Under the pieces are notes generated by a model. It had not been told where the DNA came from and made no database searches. It saw only the letters and a list, made by a program, of their open reading frames with translations. A program made the translations under genes and the position numbers. Source: Planctomycetota bacterium (GTDB lineage: Bacteria > Planctomycetota > GCA-2746535). Taken from it: 64,000 nucleotides of DNA. Below, piece after piece: positions 8,948 through 18,324 of this stretch (the first letter of the stretch is position 1; each line of letters begins with the position of its first letter). The stretch lies in assembly GCA_002746535.1 (NCBI GenBank), contig NVWA01000011.1:14610-78609 (forward strand), written 5' to 3'.

Positions 8948-11803
8948 ATGAATTTAAATAATATTTTTTCACCTATTAAGTTTTTCTTGATGCTGTTTAT
9001 ATGTTTAGCTTCTCTATCTGCTCAAGAATCCACAGAAGTTATTAAAACAAATAGAGATGTCTGGATCTCATCTTACAAAGGTGAAACCGATTGTAATATG
9101 GGTGCAACAACCAAAATGAAATTAAAGATTTATCATGAAGTAGCTTTACTCGATTTTGATTTGACTTCTTTAAAAGGCAAATCAATAAAAGAAGCTTGGC
9201 TTTATTTGAAGCCAGTTGGCAAAGCTGTATTGGGTTTAAATGGTGGTTCGGACGTTAAATGGTTGAGTGTCTCTACTGTAAGTCATGGCTGGGTTGAGGG
9301 GAAATGTTCTTCAGGTTATGGTACTGATACAGTAGGTCATGGTGCTACTTTTAATGAATCATCCTATAAGAAAAAGAACTGGGGTTGGCCGGGTGCAAAA
9401 CTATGGGATGTGACTCTTGGCAATGGAAATACAATTCGACAAAATGGACAATTGATTCCTGATGGAAAATTTATTAAATTCAAACTAAATAAAAAAATAA
9501 TGGGGGCGTTAATTTCTGGTTCAAGTCATGGAATTTTATTGATGGATGGGAATACAAGCCCTAAAGTCAATAGTTTTTTTGGTACCCGCGAATCGGGTGC
9601 AAATGGTCCTTATTTAAAAGTTATAACCACAAAAGCAAAGGCTGGAAATGTAAACGCTGCTAAAAGATTATCTGTTAAGCCTGCTCCCAGATTTGCCACG
9701 ACAGATTTTGGTGCTATTGAGATTTCTGTAACAGTTCCAGAAAGGGCTTATGCCTATAAAATTATGATAAATGGGAAACCTGTTGATCGTTGGCAAATTC
9801 CTTTTGCTGGTGAGCCAGGGACTAAACAAAAGTTTAACATAATTGATTTACCTGCTAATAAAAAAGTTACCGTAACACTATCGGTTGTTGATACGTTTGG
9901 TGAAGAGTCAAAATCTTCTAAACATAAAGTAGAAGTTAGCTCAGTATTAAAAGTACCTGCGTTGCCAGGCTCTGACTTTAACCCAAATAAAGGTGGGCCA
10001 ATTACAGCAGGATCTATTAAAGTTTGGGCTTGTCCTGAAATTTCAAAAGTAGATCCTACCACAGGCAATGTGTTATTTGAAGAGAAAGGTCAGCTGTTTA
10101 AATCATCGAATGGTATCTGGGATGGTAAAGATAAAAAGATATATCTTAGTGCCGCAAAAGGCGAAACGATAAGTTTCCAAACAATTGTAGAAGGGCAATT
10201 TCAAGATGGGAAAGTTCAAGTAAGTGAATTTATAGGCCCTGGGAAATTTGATGTAAGTCATATTCGATATTGGAAAAATTGGTATGTTGACAAGTATTCG
10301 GAGTATGCTTTGCCTTCAGATGGTACATTAAGTTGTCCCGAAAAAAATAATAAAATTACAAATCAAAAAAATCAGGCAATGACTATTGATATTCATGTTT
10401 CTCAAAATACCAAAGCTGGTTTATATCAAGGTAGGGTTCTTGTGAATGTTGGCAAAGAAGAAGTAACTATTCCACTTACCATTAAGGTGTATAATGTTTC
10501 CATTCCTGATGAAGTACATTTTAACCCCGAACTAAATACATATGGTGGGGGACCTGGCTCAGTAGGTTCAAAGGTTTATCGTGAATCACGTGTTTTAGCT
10601 CACTATCTTAGATGTAACCTAAATGCGGTTCCTTATTCGCAAAGCGGAAATTTAACTAGTCTTGCACCAGCGGTAGACACTGCTGGCCATGTTAAAAGTT
10701 GGACTAATTTTGATAAAGCCTATGAGGGACTTTTGGAAGGCAGATGGTTTAAAGATAACCCACGTCCGAATTCAAAAATCCCTACGATGTATTTACCTTT
10801 TTGTGAAGGCTGGCCTTTAAAATTCCGCAAGTTTTATCATCCAGGTAAAAATGTATCACTGAGTAATAAGTTAAAACATGATCAGTTGGCAAAACCGATT
10901 GAAAAAGCAATGGGAGAAGATTACAAAAAAGCTTTTAAAAATTGTGTTTCAGAATTTTATAATCATTTTAAAGAAAAAGGATGGAATGAGACAGTCTTTC
11001 AGTTTTATTTGAACAATAAGCCGGGTAAAGGGTCTTCCATTTGGACGCTTGATGAGCCAGTGACCTACCTAGATTTTAAAGCACTAAATTTCTGGGGGGA
11101 GCTTTTTAAGGCAGGCATAAATGACCCTGACGTTTATAGCAAAAGTTGGGTCAAGAATTATTATGCAAAGGGTTTGGTTAACTTGAGAAGAAATAAGCCA
11201 ACTTTTATGTACCGAGGTGATATATCAAGATATTATGTTCAGGGTGATCTTTGTGATGGTATTATGAATTTCATGTATGCGAATAATGGAATGTTTAAAT
11301 ATCCAAGAATAATGAATCAAATTGTGAAAAATGCACCAACGGTTCTATATACCTATGGTACATGCAATAATGTTAACAGAAATAGTTGGGAAAGTGCCGC
11401 ATGGTGCACGAAAGCATTTTTAAGAAACTGTGATGGAGTATTACCTTGGCAAACGATTAAAAATCAAGATGCCTTGGTCAAAGGGCATGTGGAAGGATTA
11501 ATCGTTGTTAATAGAAGTGGGTCCATAAAAATTGGAGATAAGGAATATGGTTCTGCCATTGCTTCTTTTCGTGTACATGCTTTGAGAAGAGGTGCTCAGA
11601 ATAATGAACTGTTTAGATTGCTCGAAATAAACAAAGGCTGGACACGTTCTCAAATAGCTCTTTTGGTTTCACAAAAACTAAAGTTAATGTCGACGTTTAA
11701 ACAAAGATTTTCAGATGAAGCATCTGCTGTAACTTTTAAAGGATTAAATAGTAATGATTTTATTAAACTTAAAGAAGGGGTGCTGAAGCTACTAACAAAA
11801 TAG
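8948..11803 (+). CDS. secreted GH123/DUF4091-like glycosidase with N-terminal DNRLRE-type domain
   Basis: Signal peptide at residues 1-26 (SLSAQE cleavage region). Residues 30-230 resemble the DNRLRE carbohydrate-binding type domain (LLDFDLTSLKGKSIKEAWLY). Residues 240-335 are FN3/Ig-like, 350-515 a beta-sandwich, and 530-870 the probable TIM barrel. D702-E703 in IWTLDEPV fits the Asp-Glu pair that GH123 enzymes use for substrate-assisted cleavage of N-acetyl-hexosaminides (family knowledge); the actual substrate here is unknown. Secretion suggests action outside the cytoplasm. The last 170 codons recur, about 85 percent identical at protein level, at 17000-17524. The start is supported by AAGGAT. 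Confidence 0.8.
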   Translation: MNLNNIFSPIKFFLMLFICLASLSAQESTEVIKTNRDVWISSYKGETDCNMGATTKMKLKIYHEVALLDFDLTSLKGKSIKEAWLYLKPVGKAVLGLNGGSDVKWLSVSTVSHGWVEGKCSSGYGTDTVGHGATFNESSYKKKNWGWPGAKLWDVTLGNGNTIRQNGQLIPDGKFIKFKLNKKIMGALISGSSHGILLMDGNTSPKVNSFFGTRESGANGPYLKVITTKAKAGNVNAAKRLSVKPAPRFATTDFGAIEISVTVPERAYAYKIMINGKPVDRWQIPFAGEPGTKQKFNIIDLPANKKVTVTLSVVDTFGEESKSSKHKVEVSSVLKVPALPGSDFNPNKGGPITAGSIKVWACPEISKVDPTTGNVLFEEKGQLFKSSNGIWDGKDKKIYLSAAKGETISFQTIVEGQFQDGKVQVSEFIGPGKFDVSHIRYWKNWYVDKYSEYALPSDGTLSCPEKNNKITNQKNQAMTIDIHVSQNTKAGLYQGRVLVNVGKEEVTIPLTIKVYNVSIPDEVHFNPELNTYGGGPGSVGSKVYRESRVLAHYLRCNLNAVPYSQSGNLTSLAPAVDTAGHVKSWTNFDKAYEGLLEGRWFKDNPRPNSKIPTMYLPFCEGWPLKFRKFYHPGKNVSLSNKLKHDQLAKPIEKAMGEDYKKAFKNCVSEFYNHFKEKGWNETVFQFYLNNKPGKGSSIWTLDEPVTYLDFKALNFWGELFKAGINDPDVYSKSWVKNYYAKGLVNLRRNKPTFMYRGDISRYYVQGDLCDGIMNFMYANNGMFKYPRIMNQIVKNAPTVLYTYGTCNNVNRNSWESAAWCTKAFLRNCDGVLPWQTIKNQDALVKGHVEGLIVVNRSGSIKIGDKEYGSAIASFRVHALRRGAQNNELFRLLEINKGWTRSQIALLVSQKLKLMSTFKQRFSDEASAVTFKGLNSNDFIKLKEGVLKLLTK

Positions 11804-11852
11804 ACGTTCACAAGTATACTGTTTTGTCAAATTAACTTGAGAGGAGAATCAA

Positions 11853-12908
11853 ATGATCAGTAGAATATGTTTAACTAAAGGCATTTGTCATATATTAGTT
11901 ACTTTAAGTTTTTTGATGTGTTCTTCTTTTGTCATGGCTGAAAATAAAAGCTCTTCTGTGGGTGAGGTCTTTAAAGAAATACCCACGTTGCATTGTCTTG
12001 GTGTTCGCTGGAAAATAATGGGCGACCAAAATAAAAATGCCGTTATAAAAGTTCATTACCGAAAAGGAAAGGAAAAATGGCTTGAAGCAATGCCATTGTT
12101 TAGAACTATGCCTAGTCCGCATGGCAGTAACAGGTCAAAGTTACATACCGTTCCAGGAGGTTGGATGTTTGCAGGCAGTATCTTCAACTTAACACCTGAT
12201 ACGGAATATGAAGTGAAGTTAAATTTGGAAGACCCTGACGGTGGCAAAGCAGAGAAAACAATGAAAATGAAAACATGGACCGAGCCGCTTGAACCAAAAG
12301 GAATGAAAAAAATCTACGTAGTACCAGGTGCTGGTGGTGGCGAGGGTACAAAAGGCGCTCCCTTTCTAGGTATTGTGGCAGCCATGGCAAGTGCGAAACC
12401 AGGTACGCTTCTAATTTTAAAAGCCGGGAAATATTCGGCATTTGGTTCAAGAGCTAGTGGCCAGGAAGGTAAGCCCATTATCATTCGTGGTTCAGCTAAA
12501 GGTGAGACGATCATAGATGGTGGCGGAAAAAGCTGTGTTGATATCTATAATAAAAAACACATTTGGTTTGAAAGCCTTGATTTTCGAAATGCAAAATATG
12601 GCATCAATGGAAACTTAGCTAGTAATATCATTATTCGAAGATGTACTTTTCGAAAAGTAGTGTGTGGGTTTAATTCCGAAAAAGGCGGTTACAATCGTTC
12701 TAGGCGACATTTTATAGTTGATAATGAATATACGGGCTCTACTAAATGGCCTCGTTCAAAAGGCATTGAGGCTATCTGTTTCGTTCAAGCTACAGGTGGT
12801 GGGCATGTCATCGCATATAATAGAATCCAAAATGCTGGCGATGGGGTTCATGGAAAATTCTACCAGAAAACGGAGGGGTGGAATATTTTCCTTCTTAAAT
12901 TAATATGA
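11853..12908 (+). CDS. secreted parallel beta-helix protein, 3'-truncated
   Basis: A signal peptide covers residues 1-29 (FVMAEN cleavage). An FN3-like domain (about 30-150, TPDTEYEVKLNLEDPDGG) is followed by the start of a right-handed parallel beta-helix (about 155-340: KPGTLLILKAGKYS, GKPIIIRGSAKGETIIDGGG, NIIIRRCTFRK), as in polysaccharide lyases and related surface proteins. The helix breaks off after NAGDGVHG and the frame ends about 20 codons later in an unrelated KFYQKTEGWNIFLLKLI tail. Relatives I recall continue for several hundred residues. It lies 49 bases downstream of the GH123-like gene with a GAGAGGAG site, so the two were an operon. It is probably a broken remnant; see the junction feature. 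Confidence 0.7.
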   Translation: MISRICLTKGICHILVTLSFLMCSSFVMAENKSSSVGEVFKEIPTLHCLGVRWKIMGDQNKNAVIKVHYRKGKEKWLEAMPLFRTMPSPHGSNRSKLHTVPGGWMFAGSIFNLTPDTEYEVKLNLEDPDGGKAEKTMKMKTWTEPLEPKGMKKIYVVPGAGGGEGTKGAPFLGIVAAMASAKPGTLLILKAGKYSAFGSRASGQEGKPIIIRGSAKGETIIDGGGKSCVDIYNKKHIWFESLDFRNAKYGINGNLASNIIIRRCTFRKVVCGFNSEKGGYNRSRRHFIVDNEYTGSTKWPRSKGIEAICFVQATGGGHVIAYNRIQNAGDGVHGKFYQKTEGWNIFLLKLI

Positions 12909-13211
12909 TGAAAAATTGTTCGACAATAACTTAAAATCCTATCAGAGAATTTTTTTACTAGAGTTGCAGAGCGTAGTTATCAAAAATTACCATTAAGTAT
13001 TCTCCTCCCACTTCCTCTACTTTATTATTTGTGAACTACTTTCCCATTATTTGCATTCTAATCCCCAAGAAACCTATATACCAACAAATACTAGTTGAGA
13101 ATTCCATAAACTGCTCTAGAATCGCGCCCTTAAATTTTAGACTTTGGTAAGTAAAAAAGAAAAAATGGAAAGACACATCTCCCTTCCTTTAAGATTAAAT
13201 AAGGATACTTA
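12909..13211. other. non-coding stretch before the FN3 protein gene
   Basis: These 303 bases between the truncated beta-helix gene and the FN3 protein gene contain no recognisable gene or repeat. AAGGATACTT directly before the ATG at 13212 supplies a ribosome binding site. A promoter for the inserted gene would be expected here, but none stands out. Confidence 0.5.
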
Positions 13212-16200
13212 ATGTACCGATTCTTAACAATAGCATTATTTTTCACATTAACAGGATTTCAAACTATCTATGCAGACAGTCAAACCATCTCCTTCAGAAG
13301 CACTTATTTCGCTTTAGGTGATGCAGATATTACTCCGGCAACAGCAAGTTCAGGTCTTACCATCACTTACTCTTCAGGTGACACAGACGTAGCGACGATT
13401 GTCAATGGAAAAATACACGCTGTCGGCTTCGGGACCGTTAACATTACCGCTTCTCAAGCAGGCAACGGAACTTACACAGCAGCAACGGATGTTATTCGAG
13501 TAGTAACCGTAGGGTTAGGCCTGCCTGACATGCTTGCTGTTGAACTCCCTGCTAAAGGACAATTAACGATAAAAGCAAATGAAGGCGTCATGGCTACCTT
13601 ACTAGCTAGTCCTCGCGCTGCAGGTACCACTCATAACAAAGCAGCAAATTTCGATTTCCCTTTAGGTGGAACGATAGTTGTTTGGTCAGCTACTGATGGT
13701 GGTGGTACAACACGCAATGAAACCGGACTTGTTTGGGTTTTTCCTTATGGCCAAACCCCCATTGGTGTTTCTGGCCCCATTGATGACACAAACACTACAG
13801 ATGCCGGAGACATTACAAACCACTACAGTCGAGCACTAGGCGGAAACAATGGCTCTAATATTGCACGTACACCAGATGGTTCGATTCATATCTCATGGTA
13901 CGATGGAGAAGTTGGTCGACCCTATAAACTTTGGTATCGCAGAGGAGTACAAGATGACACTACTGGCATTGTCACATGGACAGCACCTGTAAATGTTGGT
14001 GGCGATACTATTGGCTGGGAAAGATCATACATTTCAATGTCTGCTTCAGACAATGCCATTCACTTTGCCTGGGCAAAACAAAATGATGACATCATGTACC
14101 GAAGACTTTTAAAGTCTGGTGGCAATTGGAATTTTGATCCAACTAAAAACACCGGCCTTAGTGGCGCTAGCCATGATAATGGTCCAGACATTGCCGCATT
14201 TAACGATGAAGAAGTACATATCGTTGCAGGTGATAAAGGTGGTGCTGCCTCTAGCTTTGATTATGGATATCGCTTAGCAGGATCAACGAATTGGACAAAA
14301 GAGTCAATTGCAATACCAGCAGGCTCAATTGGATATAAATATCCTGCCATAACAGTAGATCATCGAGGTGAAGTACACGTAACTTTTACTGCTCGATTTA
14401 GAAGTGGTGTATGGAACGCTACTTATGATGGGGTAACCGAGATAAATCATTATTACTGGAAAGCATGGTATATGCACCGCAAAAGACCACCGACACCTAG
14501 CCTAACTTTCAATGAAGCATGGTTCGAATCACACGATGCTTTAAACGGCCAGGCATTATGGTCCGACCCTGGGGAAAAAGGTGTTAACGCAAATGATGTT
14601 GTTGCTGACTGGATCAGCATTCAAAATGATCCAGATGGAAATATATATTTAGCGTGGCACGGTACAGCATTAAATCTTTTAGTTGCCAGAGATGATGCTT
14701 TTATCACAAGACGTCCTTTTAATCTTGATGGGCAAGATACAGGCTGGGATACGGCACAGTCTCTACACAAGGCCATTGGAACTCCCACTGGAAAAGAATA
14801 CTCTTGGGCACCTTCAATTTGTGCTGATAAAAATGGACTGGCCTTTCCTGTATACTTTTACAAATCTTTGGGCACTGGAGCATTTGATAATTACACTGAT
14901 ATGGATTCTGCCTACAGAGTCATGCTCGATGGAACTTTCATTGATAACGGACTCACAAAGCTCTCGAATTCTGCAGCAAAAGATATGACTACTTCTTTTT
15001 CCGACACAACACCTCATTTGTATAGACACTCTAATGGACGGGCATGGCTGGATGTTCTTCAAGGCATGATGCCAACAAACCTCGATGCTGTTCTTTATGG
15101 CACAAATGATGGGTCAGTCCCTTATAGCCATGAAGAAGTCGCAGGCAAACTACGCTTATCATATGTTGTATATCAACGTGAAGAGGTAACTAACCACCTC
15201 GCACCTTTAATAACAGCAAATCCTTCCAACAAATCTATTGAAACAGGGCAAACAGCAACTTTTTCAGCTACAGCCATAAGCCCCGTTACAATCATTTATC
15301 AATGGAATAAAAATGGTAATGCGATTTCTGGTGCTACTAGTTCAAGTTACACGACTCCTGTAATAACCCTATCAGACAATAGCGCGACCTACTCTCTAAC
15401 AGTTAAGAACGCCACCAGTACTGTAAATGAAACCACCAGTAGCGCCACTCTAACAGTCCAAGATACCGTCGCTCCCAGCGTTCCTTCAGATGCTGCTGCT
15501 GCTAATATTACCCAAGCCGCCTTCACACTATCCTGGACAGCATCTACTGATATAGACGGTGTAACGGGTTACAAAATTTTTAAAGACGGTCTACTCATTG
15601 ATACAGTAACAGTAACAACCTACAACATAACCAATTTAACCGCCGCCACTACCTATGCTTTTACCGTTTCAGCTAAAGATGCTTCAAGTAATGAAAGCGC
15701 CCAATCAACAGCACTAGCAATCACAACTTTAACAATATCTGACTCAACAGCACCTAGTGTCCCAACGGGGCTAGCAGTCTCAGTAATTACGCAAACAACT
15801 GCTGATCTCTCATGGAATGTTTCAACAGATGATGTCGGCGTAACAAACTATCATATTTATCAAGATGGTACTCTTATAGGAACTTCAGCAACGGCTAGTT
15901 TTTCAGCTACAGGATTAACCGCTGGCGCAACCTATTCATTTACACTTTCAGCCATCGATGCTGCCAATAATAATAGTGCTCAGTCAAGTGCCATCGCAGT
16001 GATGACACTCACGGCTACTGACACAACAGCTCCAAGTATACCAATGAATCTTCTAGCGACTTCAGTCACATCAACATCACTCACCTTAACTTGGGCAACC
16101 TCAACAGATGATACTCAAGTATCTGGTTATAAAATATTCAAAGATGGCATATTCCTAAATTCTTCTACCACGAACAGCCTTGAAATTTTGAATTTAACTT

Positions 16201-16988
16201 TGGCCACAACCTACTCATTTACCATTTCAGCCTATGATGCAGTAAACAACAACAGCACCATTTCAAATGCTCTTTCAGTCACTACAAAAAGTCTACTTGA
16301 CACAACAGCTCCAAGTGTCCCCACTGGCCTGACGACTTCTTTGATCACAGAAAATTCTTTTAAAATTTCCTGGACAGCTTCAAGTGATGAGACTGGAGTC
16401 ACAAAATATAATATCTATAAAGATAATGTCCTTTTGGGCACCTCTTCGACGACAAGCCTTGATGTAACAGGATTATCATCAGACCAGCCATATTCAATTT
16501 CTGTACAATCTGTTGATGAAGCCGGTAATAAAAGTGCCCTGTCAAGCGCACTAACGACAACAACCTTAGTACAAAAAGAAATGCCCGTCAATATTACGAT
16601 CTCTGTAATTACAGACTCAACTGTCATGCTGGTTTGGGAAGAATCAACAAGCACTGATGTTATCAGCTACACTATTTTTCAAGATGGTGTTGAAATTGGA
16701 ACAGCCACTACAACTAGTTTTGAAGCTGCAGGGCTATCACCATCAACCACATACACATATACAATTAACGAAAACAATATCTCAGGAATTAGCACTTCTG
16801 CCTCAGACACCATCATCATTACTACAGAGAAAGGCAACATTAAAGAAAACAATGGTGAAGGAAGCGGGGGTGGCGGATGTAGTTATTCTGCAGACATGCC
16901 GATTAGCGGCCAAACCGGAAATATTTTCATGCTCTTTTTATTTCCACTAGTTCTTTTCTTTAGAAGAAAATCTAATCCTAAAAAATAA
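13212..16988 (+). CDS. secreted beta-propeller/Ig/FN3 protein with GGGCSY C-terminal sorting tail
   Basis: Signal peptide at 1-22. Residues 23-100 form a bacterial Ig-like domain (YSSGDTDVATIVNGKIHAVG). About 195-650 repeat short beta motifs typical of a sialidase-like propeller (NIARTPDGSIHISWYDGE, DNAIHFAWAKQNDDIMYRR). About 662-750 is another Ig domain, and 751-1209 hold five FN3 repeats of roughly 92 residues each, four of them beginning with a variant of TAPSVP. The tail is GEGSGGGGCSY, a short linker, a hydrophobic helix (MLFLFPLVLFF) and RRKSNPKK, a sorting-signal layout shared with the giant protein at 45.4-56.5 kb. It is likely a cell-surface carbohydrate-binding or -degrading protein; the catalytic role is unproven. 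Codons end in C more often than in neighbouring genes, suggesting transfer. Confidence 0.8.
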   Translation: MYRFLTIALFFTLTGFQTIYADSQTISFRSTYFALGDADITPATASSGLTITYSSGDTDVATIVNGKIHAVGFGTVNITASQAGNGTYTAATDVIRVVTVGLGLPDMLAVELPAKGQLTIKANEGVMATLLASPRAAGTTHNKAANFDFPLGGTIVVWSATDGGGTTRNETGLVWVFPYGQTPIGVSGPIDDTNTTDAGDITNHYSRALGGNNGSNIARTPDGSIHISWYDGEVGRPYKLWYRRGVQDDTTGIVTWTAPVNVGGDTIGWERSYISMSASDNAIHFAWAKQNDDIMYRRLLKSGGNWNFDPTKNTGLSGASHDNGPDIAAFNDEEVHIVAGDKGGAASSFDYGYRLAGSTNWTKESIAIPAGSIGYKYPAITVDHRGEVHVTFTARFRSGVWNATYDGVTEINHYYWKAWYMHRKRPPTPSLTFNEAWFESHDALNGQALWSDPGEKGVNANDVVADWISIQNDPDGNIYLAWHGTALNLLVARDDAFITRRPFNLDGQDTGWDTAQSLHKAIGTPTGKEYSWAPSICADKNGLAFPVYFYKSLGTGAFDNYTDMDSAYRVMLDGTFIDNGLTKLSNSAAKDMTTSFSDTTPHLYRHSNGRAWLDVLQGMMPTNLDAVLYGTNDGSVPYSHEEVAGKLRLSYVVYQREEVTNHLAPLITANPSNKSIETGQTATFSATAISPVTIIYQWNKNGNAISGATSSSYTTPVITLSDNSATYSLTVKNATSTVNETTSSATLTVQDTVAPSVPSDAAAANITQAAFTLSWTASTDIDGVTGYKIFKDGLLIDTVTVTTYNITNLTAATTYAFTVSAKDASSNESAQSTALAITTLTISDSTAPSVPTGLAVSVITQTTADLSWNVSTDDVGVTNYHIYQDGTLIGTSATASFSATGLTAGATYSFTLSAIDAANNNSAQSSAIAVMTLTATDTTAPSIPMNLLATSVTSTSLTLTWATSTDDTQVSGYKIFKDGIFLNSSTTNSLEILNLTLATTYSFTISAYDAVNNNSTISNALSVTTKSLLDTTAPSVPTGLTTSLITENSFKISWTASSDETGVTKYNIYKDNVLLGTSSTTSLDVTGLSSDQPYSISVQSVDEAGNKSALSSALTTTTLVQKEMPVNITISVITDSTVMLVWEESTSTDVISYTIFQDGVEIGTATTTSFEAAGLSPSTTYTYTINENNISGISTSASDTIIITTEKGNIKENNGEGSGGGGCSYSADMPISGQTGNIFMLFLFPLVLFFRRKSNPKK

Positions 16989-16999
16989 GATAAAAGTGT

Positions 17000-17524
17000 G
17001 CGAATAATGGCATGTTTAAATATCCAAGAATGATGGATAAAATTGTGAAAAATACACCGACGGTTCTATATGCTTATGGATCTTGTAATAAAGTTAATCG
17101 AAATAGTTGGGAAAGTGTTGCCTGGTGCACCAAAGCATTTTTAAGAAACTGCAATGGCGTTTTACCATGGCAAACAATTAAAAAACCCGATGCCTTGACC
17201 AAAGGTCATGTTGAAGGGCTAATTTTAGTTAATACCCGTGGACCAATAAAAATTGTTGATAAAGAATATGGATCTGCTATCGCCTCCTTTCGTGTACATG
17301 CTTTAAGAAGAGGTGCTCAGAACAATGAATTGTTTCGATTACTTGAAATTAATAAAGGTTGGACACGTGCTCAAATAGCAGCATTGGTTTCACAAAAATT
17401 AATGTTGCATTCAAACTTCAAACAGGGCTTTTCTGATGAAGCTTCTGCCGTTACATTTAAAGGGTTGAGCAGTACTGATTTCATAAAGTTAAAAGAAGGT
17501 GTTTTAAAGTTACTTACGAATTAA
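17000..17524 (+). pseudogene. orphan C-terminal fragment of a second GH123/DUF4091-like gene
   Basis: The frame encodes a near copy of the last 170 residues of the intact GH123-like protein (ATG at 11290 there, 17012 here). By eye about 25 of 170 positions differ, roughly 85 percent identity, and both end in KLKEGVLKLLT plus one residue. Codon alignment starts at GCG AAT AAT GGC (17000), and a TAA stop sits in frame at 16991, so no longer reading frame exists. It lacks a signal peptide, the catalytic Asp-Glu pair and most of the barrel. It is most simply the relic of a tandem duplicate whose 5' part was lost when the upstream segment was inserted. The surviving frame has no internal stop, so the loss is recent or the fragment is retained. 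Confidence 0.8.
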
Positions 17525-17543
17525 ATTTACTAAAGTAAATTTA
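17522..17543. terminator. AT-rich hairpin at the end of the GH123 fragment
   Basis: TAAATTTAC and GTAAATTTA form a perfect 9-bp stem with a TAAA loop, beginning at the stop codon itself. It lies between convergent genes. The stem is AT-only apart from one C-G pair and has no strong T-run, so termination activity is uncertain. Confidence 0.3.
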
Positions 17544-17568
17544 ATGTATTTTAAGATTGATTAATAAC

Positions 17569-18324
17569 TCATAGAATTAATTTTTCGAAGTATTTATTTA
17601 ATTCCTGAATATTTATTTCTTTTTTAAACTTATATTGATCAGCATTTAGTTTAGATTCTTTGATAGACTCTCTGATCCATAAATCAAATTCAGGTTCTAA
17701 GGTGACCATATCTTTTTCGCCGGAGAGTTTTTTTATTTCAAGCAAACTGTCTATTTTGCTTATAATTTCTGAAGGTAGAATAGTTTGATTTACCATATTA
17801 TAAAACTTTGTAGGTGGCATGGTTTGATTGATCTGAATCCATTTGCAAGCGGTTACGGCTCTTAAAATATAAAAGAGCTTTTTAATATTGATGACATTAT
17901 CTTTTAAATATTGATCCTGAAATTTATTGGCTAGGCTCCAATAATGAAACATTGTCTTTTTGGGGTTAAAATAATTTGGCAAAAATTCTTTCATGTTCTC
18001 ATAAAAGTCTTCGTTCTTATAATAAATAATGGGACTGTCAAACCACTCAAATAATGAGGCGTTACTCGATGAAAACAAACGCAATGCCTTTCTAAGATCC
18101 CAGCCAGATAAATCCAAATCGCCAGGCAAAAAACAATCAATGACATCCTTCGGTTCGTTTAATTTTAGGTACCAGGAAAGTTTTTTTTTAAAAATAAAGC
18201 GAATGTCGTAGTCACTATCGTTTGAGGAAAAACCCCATGCTCTACTGCCGGATTCACAGGCATAAAGAATTTCACATTGATGCTCTTCTTCAATGTTTTT
18301 TAAAGCGTCATCTATAGCACTCAT
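17569..18324 (-). CDS. RlaP-type predicted nucleotidyltransferase (second gene of pair)
   Basis: DNA polymerase beta-superfamily nucleotidyltransferase of the COG3541/RlaP group. The active-site motif is G26-S27-RAWGFSSNDSDYDIRF, with the metal-binding D38-x-D40 pair. Members transfer a nucleotide to an unknown acceptor, and some sit in RNA-repair operons (family knowledge). The length of 251 is normal for the group. Its ATG directly follows the TAA of the upstream paralogue (TAAATG), so the two are translationally coupled. No RNA ligase gene is nearby, so an RNA-repair role is not supported by context. Confidence 0.8.
   Translation of the reverse strand: MSAIDDALKNIEEEHQCEILYACESGSRAWGFSSNDSDYDIRFIFKKKLSWYLKLNEPKDVIDCFLPGDLDLSGWDLRKALRLFSSSNASLFEWFDSPIIYYKNEDFYENMKEFLPNYFNPKKTMFHYWSLANKFQDQYLKDNVINIKKLFYILRAVTACKWIQINQTMPPTKFYNMVNQTILPSEIISKIDSLLEIKKLSGEKDMVTLEPEFDLWIRESIKESKLNADQYKFKKEINIQELNKYFEKLIL

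Larger units (their letters stand above)
12850..17000. mobile_element. foreign insertion/replacement interrupting a tandem duplication
   Basis: Left of this segment a beta-helix gene loses its 3' end. Right of it only the last 170 codons of a second GH123/DUF4091 gene remain, and homology to the intact copy resumes abruptly near 16999 at TGCGAATAATGG. The segment holds one gene with a visibly different composition: hand counts of three 60-base lines (13381, 15481, 16201) gave 30, 30 and 26 G+C, against 20 in a line of the neighbouring GH123-like gene (10381). No transposase, terminal inverted repeat or target duplication was seen, so the mechanism is unknown and the boundaries are approximate. 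Confidence 0.5.

Noticed and set aside
12056..12514. Several overlapping minus-strand open frames
   Set aside because: All are shadows of the beta-helix gene; their translations show no family features and they lack start signals.
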